From an uncultured Collinsella sp. (GTDB lineage Bacteria; Actinomycetota; Coriobacteriia; Coriobacteriales; Coriobacteriaceae): a stretch of 10,983 nt of DNA. The stretch covers positions 1 to 10,983 of the forward strand of contig CAUDAE010000063.1 in NCBI GenBank assembly GCA_958447445.1, written 5' to 3'. Made by a program: the position numbers and the translations under genes. The notes below the pieces were generated by a model that saw nothing but the letters and a program-made list of their open reading frames with translations, had not been told where the DNA came from and made no database searches. Shown piece by piece: positions 6,176-10,983 of the stretch. The number at the start of each line of letters is the position of its first letter. Within the stretch, counting starts at the first letter, position 1.

Positions 6176-7493
6176 TGAACGTGCTCCAAACGTGATGCAG
6201 GCCGGCGATGAACTTGTCGATGTCGGCCTTGTCGTTGTAGAAGGCCACGCTGGCGCGGCAGCAGGCAAGGTTCTCGACGCCCAGCCAGGTAAGCAGCGGC
6301 TGCGCGCAGTGGTGACCGGCGCGGATGCAGACGCCGTCCATGTCCATGATGCTCGCGACGTCGTGCGGGTGGATGCCCTTGACGTTAAAGCTCACAACGC
6401 CGTGGTGGTTGTCCCAATAGATGGAGCCGATGATCTGGACAAAGTCGAGCTGCATGAGCTCACCCATCAGGTAGTGGACGAGTGCCTGCTCGCGGGCCTG
6501 GATGTTCTCGTAACCCACCGTGTTGACCAGGTAGTCGAGTGCCGCACCCGTGGCGAAGATGCCGGCGGCGTCCTGCGTGCCGGCCTCGAATTTCTCGGGA
6601 ACGGGCGCCCAGACGGCGTCCTGCTCGGTGACCGAGTCGATCATCTCGCCGCCGGTGAGCATGGGCGGCATGGCGTTGAGCAGGTCCATTTTGCCCCACA
6701 GCACGCCGATGCCCATGGGGCCCATGGCCTTGTGCGCGCTAAAGGCAAAGAAGTCGGCGCCCAGATCGGCCACATCGACCGGCATGTGCGGCAGCGACTG
6801 CGCGCCGTCGACGACCAGATAGCCGCCGTACTTGTGCACGAGCTTGCCGAGATTCTTGACCGGGTTCTCGACGCCCAGCACGTTAGACACCTGACCCACG
6901 GCCAAGATTTTGGTCTTGGGGCCCACCTTGGACAGAACCTCCTCGGTGGTGAGTTGACCGGTCTTGGTGGGGTAGAGGTAGACGAGCTTGGCGCCGGTTT
7001 CGCGGCAGACCTGCTGCCACGGGATTAGGTTGGAGTGGTGCTCCATGATGGTGATGACGACCTCGTCACCGGGCTCGAGCACCGTGGGTGCAAAGCTCTT
7101 GGCGACCAGGTTGAGCGACTCGCTCGTGTTGCGGGTGAAGACGACCTCATTGGCCTGGGCGGCGCCGATGAGGTCGGCAATCTGCTGGCGGACCTTGGCG
7201 ATGGCATCGGTGGCCTCGACGGACAATGAGTACAGGCCGCGCAGCGGGTTGGCGTTCATGCGCTGGTAGAAATCGCGCTCGGCGTCGAGCACACAGGCGG
7301 GGCGCTGCGCGGTGGCGGCACTATCGAGGAAGGCGATCTCGGGGTGCTGCTGGAACAGCGGGAACTGCGCCTTGTAGGGGTTGGTCTCGATGTCCACGGT
7401 GGGCCAACCGCGCGAAGCCTCGTCGCTGGCGTCGAGCTCCATGGGCTCGGGGGCGGTGCAGGTATCGCATTTTACGTGCTCGGTATCGATCAT
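6168..7493 (-). CDS. sufS: Cysteine desulfurase SufS
   Basis: This 441-residue PLP enzyme converts L-cysteine to alanine and holds the sulfur as a persulfide for SufU. Lys255 in FSAHK is the PLP-binding lysine; Asp229 (VVDGAQS) and His152/153 (MEHHSN) are cofactor contacts. Cys396 in RAGHHCAQP is the catalytic cysteine, typical of group II desulfurases. The ATG at 7493 overlaps the sufD stop as ATGA and has AGGAG seven bases upstream, so the start is firm. The protein therefore has about 40 residues before the usual start of the fold, including a CxxC pair (Cys9, Cys12) followed by an acidic linker. Family members usually begin near the segment FPLFQQHPEIAFLDSAATAQRP at about residue 44. The role of the extension is unknown. 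Confidence 0.95.
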   Translation of the reverse strand: MIDTEHVKCDTCTAPEPMELDASDEASRGWPTVDIETNPYKAQFPLFQQHPEIAFLDSAATAQRPACVLDAERDFYQRMNANPLRGLYSLSVEATDAIAKVRQQIADLIGAAQANEVVFTRNTSESLNLVAKSFAPTVLEPGDEVVITIMEHHSNLIPWQQVCRETGAKLVYLYPTKTGQLTTEEVLSKVGPKTKILAVGQVSNVLGVENPVKNLGKLVHKYGGYLVVDGAQSLPHMPVDVADLGADFFAFSAHKAMGPMGIGVLWGKMDLLNAMPPMLTGGEMIDSVTEQDAVWAPVPEKFEAGTQDAAGIFATGAALDYLVNTVGYENIQAREQALVHYLMGELMQLDFVQIIGSIYWDNHHGVVSFNVKGIHPHDVASIMDMDGVCIRAGHHCAQPLLTWLGVENLACCRASVAFYNDKADIDKFIAGLHHVWSTFNG

Positions 7494-8869
7494 GCGAGCT
7501 CCTCTTCAAAGTTATCGATCAGGTTGTTGCCCAGGCGGACGACGGCGGCGCGGGTGCGCTCATCGGTGGCGGAAAGCGCGGCATCCTCCAGCTTGGCGCG
7601 GATGAACAGATCCTCGGCGGCGTTTTGGTCAAGGCCGCGGCAGGCGAGGTAGAACAGCTGCTCGTCGCGGACGTGGCCGATGGTGGCGCCGTGGTTGCCG
7701 GCGACGTCGTCCTCGTCGCAGAGAATGACGGGAACGGTCTTGTTGTCGACGCCCTTGTTGGCCAAAAGCACCGTCTCGCGCTCGGTGCCGGTTGCGCCCT
7801 TGCAGCCGTGCACGAGGTCGATGGTGCCGCGGTAGACCTTCTTGGATGTGCCGGTCAGCACGCCGTTGGCGTCGATCTCGCACTCGGTCTTGCGGCCGCG
7901 GTGGCGCAGCTCGTAATTAAAGTCGCGCACCTGCTCGCGGGCGCCTAGGTAGTCAGTATCGATGGTGACCTTGGCGGTATCGCCTAGCAGGTCGCCGGCA
8001 AGGCCGGTGGCGCTGGTGCCAGCACCCAGGACGGTGTGCTGCACGTTGACGCGCGCGCCCTCGTCCAGGAATAGGCCGGTGTCGTCGAGCACGATCCAGC
8101 TATCGTCGAGCGTCTGCGTGCAGGTCACGTTGACGGTGGCGTACTCGTGGGCACACACGCGTAGCACGGATCCCACGACGCCTTGGCCGGCAACGGGGGA
8201 GTCCAGGGCAATAAGCAGATCGAGCGTCGACTGAGGACGGGCGACGACGTCGATGGCGGCGATGGCCGCGGCTGCATCGACACCGCTCACGCGCACGGTA
8301 ACCGTGGCGTGCTTGTATGCGGGCACATCGATGACGATGCGCTTGGTAGCGTGCTCGGCCAAGTAGGCGTAGGCAGCCTCACCCATGCCGGTTTCGAAGG
8401 CCTCAGCAGGGGAGAGCTCTTCCTCGAGCTTAATGGCGCCGGCCTGGTAGACGGAGGTTGCGGGCACGTCGAGCTCGGTCTCGGGCGTGATGCGGGCGCG
8501 GTCGGCGGCATCGCCGGGCGCGGAGGCGCGGCGCTCGGGGAAGCGCTCGGCCATGGCGTCCATGGCGGTGTCGAAGGCGTCTGCCACGCCAGTAAACTGC
8601 TCTTCCAAGCCCTCGACCTCAACGGTCTCGGTGGGAGCGGCGGCAAGCTCGTCAGAGAGCTCGAGCTTGGTCTGATTCATCTTGAGCCAGCCCCATGTGG
8701 CGGCCGGCATCGCATTGACGCCCCCGATCTCCTGCAGCACGCCGTCTCGGGGCTCCGACCCTCCTCGCGTACCTTTAGTACGCGTCGTCGGGCTCGTCGC
8801 TCCCGATACGTCGCACTGCAGAAGCTCGGATGACGTAAATGCGTTCGGCGTGTTCATGGTCTCTTTCAT
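7490..8869 (-). CDS. sufD: SufD, scaffold subunit of the SufBCD complex
   Basis: This 459-residue protein pairs with SufB to form the platform on which Fe-S clusters are built. The N-terminal region carries the family segment NAMPAATWGWLKMN (52-65). A right-handed beta-helix core fills about 170-400, and a helical C-terminal domain with CDEDDVAGNHGATIGHV (384-400) follows. His393 is the likely equivalent of the cluster-building His of E. coli SufD. The start at 8869 overlaps the sufB stop (TAATG), with AAGGAG upstream. Residues 18-45 are an in-frame insertion encoded by a palindromic repeat (8732-8821); removing it joins SSELL directly to QEIGGVNAMP, a normal SufD beginning. The frame is intact, so the protein is probably functional because the insert lies in a flexible N terminus. 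Confidence 0.93.
   Translation of the reverse strand: MKETMNTPNAFTSSELLQCDVSGATSPTTRTKGTRGGSEPRDGVLQEIGGVNAMPAATWGWLKMNQTKLELSDELAAAPTETVEVEGLEEQFTGVADAFDTAMDAMAERFPERRASAPGDAADRARITPETELDVPATSVYQAGAIKLEEELSPAEAFETGMGEAAYAYLAEHATKRIVIDVPAYKHATVTVRVSGVDAAAAIAAIDVVARPQSTLDLLIALDSPVAGQGVVGSVLRVCAHEYATVNVTCTQTLDDSWIVLDDTGLFLDEGARVNVQHTVLGAGTSATGLAGDLLGDTAKVTIDTDYLGAREQVRDFNYELRHRGRKTECEIDANGVLTGTSKKVYRGTIDLVHGCKGATGTERETVLLANKGVDNKTVPVILCDEDDVAGNHGATIGHVRDEQLFYLACRGLDQNAAEDLFIRAKLEDAALSATDERTRAAVVRLGNNLIDNFEEELA
8732..8821. repeat. Palindromic element inserted in frame in sufD
   Basis: CTGCAG at 8732-8737 and again at 8816-8821 bound an 84-bp period, exactly 28 codons. Between them is an imperfect palindrome. 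Its centre is CGCGTAC (8766-8772), CTTTA, GTACGCG (8778-8784). Further out, CGTCTCGGG on one arm matches CGTATCGGG on the other. The two 'LQ' codon pairs at the ends (residues 17-18 and 45-46) are in register, so the element is translated without a stop. This is the pattern of a small palindromic mobile repeat (REP or RPE type). CTGCAG may be a target duplication or the element's own ends. Confidence 0.7.
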
Positions 8870-10281
8870 TATCCGATCGCTCCTTCCATCTCCAGCTTGA
8901 TCAGGTTGTTCATCTCGACGGCGTACTCAAGCGGCAGCTCCTTGGAGACCGGGTTGGCAAAGCCGTTGACGATCATGGTGCGGGCCTCTTCCTCCGAGAT
9001 GCCGCGGCTCATCAGGTAGAACACCTTGTCGTCGCCGATGCGGCCGATGGTGGCCTCGTGGCCGATGTCGACGTTCTTGGCGCGGATGTCCATGGCCGGA
9101 ATAGTGTCGGAGCGGCTCTGGTCGTCGAGCATGAGCGACTGGCAGCTCACGGTTGCCTTGGAGCCCTCGGCCTTGGGCGTGGCCACGATAGAGCTACGGA
9201 AGGTCTGGATGCCGCCGCTCTTGGAGATGCCCTTGGTCTCGACGGTTGCCGAGGTCTCGGGCGCGTTGAGTACGACCTTGCAGCCGGTATCGAGGTCCTG
9301 CCCGGCACCCGCAAAGGTGATGCCGGTAAAGCTCGAGCGAGCGCGGCGGCCGTTGAGCACGCTCATAGGGTAGAGATAGCCCACGTGGCTACCGAAGGAG
9401 CCGCTGATCCACTCGATGTCGCCGTCCTCGTCCACACGCGCACGCTTTGTGTTGAGGTTGTACATGTTCTTGGACCAGTTCTCGATGGTCGAGTAGCGCA
9501 GGTGCGCGCGCTTGCCCACAAAAAGCTCGACGGCACCGGCGTGGAGGTTGGCCACGTTGTACTTGGGCGCGGAGCACCCCTCGATAAAGTGCAGGTCGGC
9601 GTCGTCCTCGACGATGATGAGCGTGTGTTCAAACTGGCCGGCGCCCTTGGCATTGAGGCGGAAGTAGCTCTGCAGCGGGAAGTCGAGCTTGGTGCCCTTG
9701 GGCACGTAGACAAACGAGCCACCCGACCACACGGCGCCGTGCAGGGCCGCAAACTTGTGGTCGGTGGGCGGGATGAGCGTCATAAACTTCTCGTGGATGA
9801 GCGGCTCCCACTGCGGATCGTGCAGGGCCTCCTCGATGCCGGAGTAGACGATACCCATCTTGGACGCCGTGTCCTGCATGTTGTGGTAGACCAGCTCGGA
9901 GTCGTATTGCGCGCCGACACCCGCCAGGTAGCTGCGCTCGGCCTCGGGGATGCCCAGGCGCTCAAAGGTGTTTTTGATGTCGTCGGGCACCGACTCCCAG
10001 TCGTGCTTTTGGTCGGTGTTGGGCTTGACGTAGGTGACGATGTTGTCCATGTCCAGACCCTCGATGGAGGGACCCCACGTCGGATCCGGGAAACGGTTAA
10101 AGATCTCGAGGGACTTGAGGCGCAGGTCGAGCATCCACTGCGGCTCGTCCTTCTTGGCGCTGATTTCACGCACGATGTCGGGCGTGATGCCGGCGTCGAG
10201 GCGCTCGAATCCCTCCTCGCCATAGGTGAAGTCGTAGAGGCTGCGGTCGATGTCCGCGACCTCGGTGCGGTTCTTGGTCAT
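8869..10281 (-). CDS. sufB: SufB, core scaffold subunit of the SufBCD complex
   Basis: This 470-residue protein receives sulfur and, with SufD and the ATPase SufC, assembles the nascent cluster. Family blocks include AGVGAQYDSE (120-129), FVYVPKGTKLDFPLQSYFRLN (190-210), FIEGCSAPKYNVANLHAG (232-249) and the C-terminal RIGDDKVFYLMSRG (414-427). Cysteines are at 236, 334 and 380; Cys380 (SCQSLMLDD) is the likely equivalent of the essential cluster-ligand Cys in E. coli SufB. There is no intein, which SufB sometimes carries. The start at 10281 has AAAGGGG upstream and lies 12 bases after the sufC stop. Length and motifs are normal. Confidence 0.97.
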   Translation of the reverse strand: MTKNRTEVADIDRSLYDFTYGEEGFERLDAGITPDIVREISAKKDEPQWMLDLRLKSLEIFNRFPDPTWGPSIEGLDMDNIVTYVKPNTDQKHDWESVPDDIKNTFERLGIPEAERSYLAGVGAQYDSELVYHNMQDTASKMGIVYSGIEEALHDPQWEPLIHEKFMTLIPPTDHKFAALHGAVWSGGSFVYVPKGTKLDFPLQSYFRLNAKGAGQFEHTLIIVEDDADLHFIEGCSAPKYNVANLHAGAVELFVGKRAHLRYSTIENWSKNMYNLNTKRARVDEDGDIEWISGSFGSHVGYLYPMSVLNGRRARSSFTGITFAGAGQDLDTGCKVVLNAPETSATVETKGISKSGGIQTFRSSIVATPKAEGSKATVSCQSLMLDDQSRSDTIPAMDIRAKNVDIGHEATIGRIGDDKVFYLMSRGISEEEARTMIVNGFANPVSKELPLEYAVEMNNLIKLEMEGAIG

Positions 10282-10293
10282 TGCGTCGCCCCT

Positions 10294-10983
10294 TTACGCC
10301 TGCTGCTCGGCAGCGGCGGTCTCGGCCTGGGCGCGCTGCTCGGCGGCCTCGCGCTCGAAGGTCTCAAAGCCGTTCTTGTCGATCCAGGGGATCAGCGAGG
10401 CGTCGTCCTCGCGCACGATGTGGCCCTTGACCATAACGTGGACGCGGTCGACATCCAAGTGCTCCAGGATGCGCGTGTTATGCGTAATGATGAGCATAGA
10501 GCCGTCGCAGCTCTTGCGGTAGGCGTCCATGCCGTGGCTGACGGTGGACAGGGCATCGACGTCCAGGCCGGAGTCGGTCTCGTCAAGGATGGCGAGCTTG
10601 GGCTGCAGCAGCAGAAGCTGGAGCATCTCGACCTTCTTTTTCTCGCCGCCCGAGAAGCCCACGCCCAGCTCGCGGTTGAGGTAGGCGGTATCCATGTTGA
10701 GCTCGGCTGCGAGCTCCTTGACGCGACGGCGGAACTCCTTGCCCTTCATCTCCAGGCCGGGGCGGCCGGCGATGCTGGCGCGCAAAAAGCTTGACAGCGG
10801 CACGCCGGGGATCTCGACCGGTGCCTGGAAGCTCAGGAACAGGCCGGCGCGGGAGCGCTTGTCGGTGGTGAGCTCGGTGATGTCCTGGCCGTCAAAGACG
10901 ATGCGGCCGTCATTGACGGTATAGACTGGGTCGCCCATGACCAGGTGGCCGAGGGTGGACTTGCCGGCGCCGTTGGGTCCCAT
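10294..10983 (-). CDS. sufC: SufC, ABC-type ATPase of the SufBCD complex (5' end cut by window)
   Basis: This is the last 229 residues of SufC; the N terminus lies beyond the right edge. The apparent first Met is an internal residue of the Walker A loop (MGPNGAGKST), so roughly 30 residues are missing. Q-loop Gln53, the ABC signature FSGGEKKKVEML (110-121), Walker B with the SufC-typical LDETDSGLD (133-141) and switch His168 are all present. SufC powers structural change in SufB-SufD during cluster assembly. The C-terminal tail (211-229), rich in Ala, Glu and Gln, is variable in the family. It is the most upstream suf gene seen; the operon promoter and any regulator such as SufR are outside the window. 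Confidence 0.95.
   Translation of the reverse strand: MGPNGAGKSTLGHLVMGDPVYTVNDGRIVFDGQDITELTTDKRSRAGLFLSFQAPVEIPGVPLSSFLRASIAGRPGLEMKGKEFRRRVKELAAELNMDTAYLNRELGVGFSGGEKKKVEMLQLLLLQPKLAILDETDSGLDVDALSTVSHGMDAYRKSCDGSMLIITHNTRILEHLDVDRVHVMVKGHIVREDDASLIPWIDKNGFETFEREAAEQRAQAETAAAEQQA

Noticed and set aside
8183..8833. Plus-strand open frame opposite sufD
   Set aside because: Glycine/histidine-rich shadow frame with no recognisable domain or gene-like start.
8839..10794. 651-codon open frame on the plus strand opposite sufB and sufC
   Set aside because: It is the antisense shadow of strongly codon-biased genes; the protein is a Val/Leu/Gly/Asp/His-rich string with no family pattern, and sufB and sufC are unmistakable on the other strand.
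1..10983. CRISPR array or insertion-sequence ends
   Set aside because: No regularly spaced repeats were seen, and no terminal inverted repeats flank the transposase-derived gene (Y1 elements would lack these anyway).

Overview
The window looks like the chromosome of a GC-rich, Gram-positive gut anaerobe of the Coriobacteriia, most likely Collinsella or a close relative. I infer this from four things: high GC with strong G/C third positions, a sufC-B-D-S-U operon ending in a SufU scaffold, a GGGtGRT / NifU-like gene pair of the kind seen in anaerobes, and an FAD-dependent fumarate-reductase-type flavoprotein. The genus is recognised from protein style and is not proven.

Layout, left to right. 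Positions 1-322 hold no convincing gene. They contain a plus-strand terminator for something upstream (120-148) and two tandem, related hairpins (202-276). A minus-strand FAD flavoprotein of the succinate dehydrogenase/fumarate reductase family fills 323-1849. A minus-strand terminator (2034-2070) ends a two-gene unit: a NifU-type Fe-S scaffold relative (3129-3863), followed 18 bp later by a GGGtGRT family protein (2106-3110). Divergent from this unit is a plus-strand gene derived from a REP-associated (Y1/HUH) transposase (4267-5079). It seems to have lost both catalytic motifs but keeps its C-terminal helix-turn-helix. A roughly 600-base gap (5080-5685) has a GC-rich inverted repeat and no convincing gene. 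From 5678 to the right edge runs the minus-strand suf operon, transcribed sufC-sufB-sufD-sufS-sufU, with a strong terminator after sufU. sufC is cut by the window edge.

How the genes work together. SufBCD is the ATP-driven scaffold on which clusters are built. SufS removes sulfur from cysteine, and SufU, the zinc-dependent partner, accepts it. The genes are tightly coupled: 12-bp gap, 1-bp overlap, 4-bp overlap, 8-bp overlap. The NifU-like/GGGtGRT pair lies just beyond this operon and includes a SufU relative with a rearranged cysteine set. It is the best candidate here for an uncharacterised Fe-S or metal-related system.

The most striking sequence-level oddity is an 84-bp, in-frame, imperfectly palindromic insertion near the start of sufD, bounded by CTGCAG repeats. 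The coding sequence reads through it. Together with the hairpins at 202-276 and the decayed REP-type transposase, it suggests this genome carries small palindromic mobile repeats.
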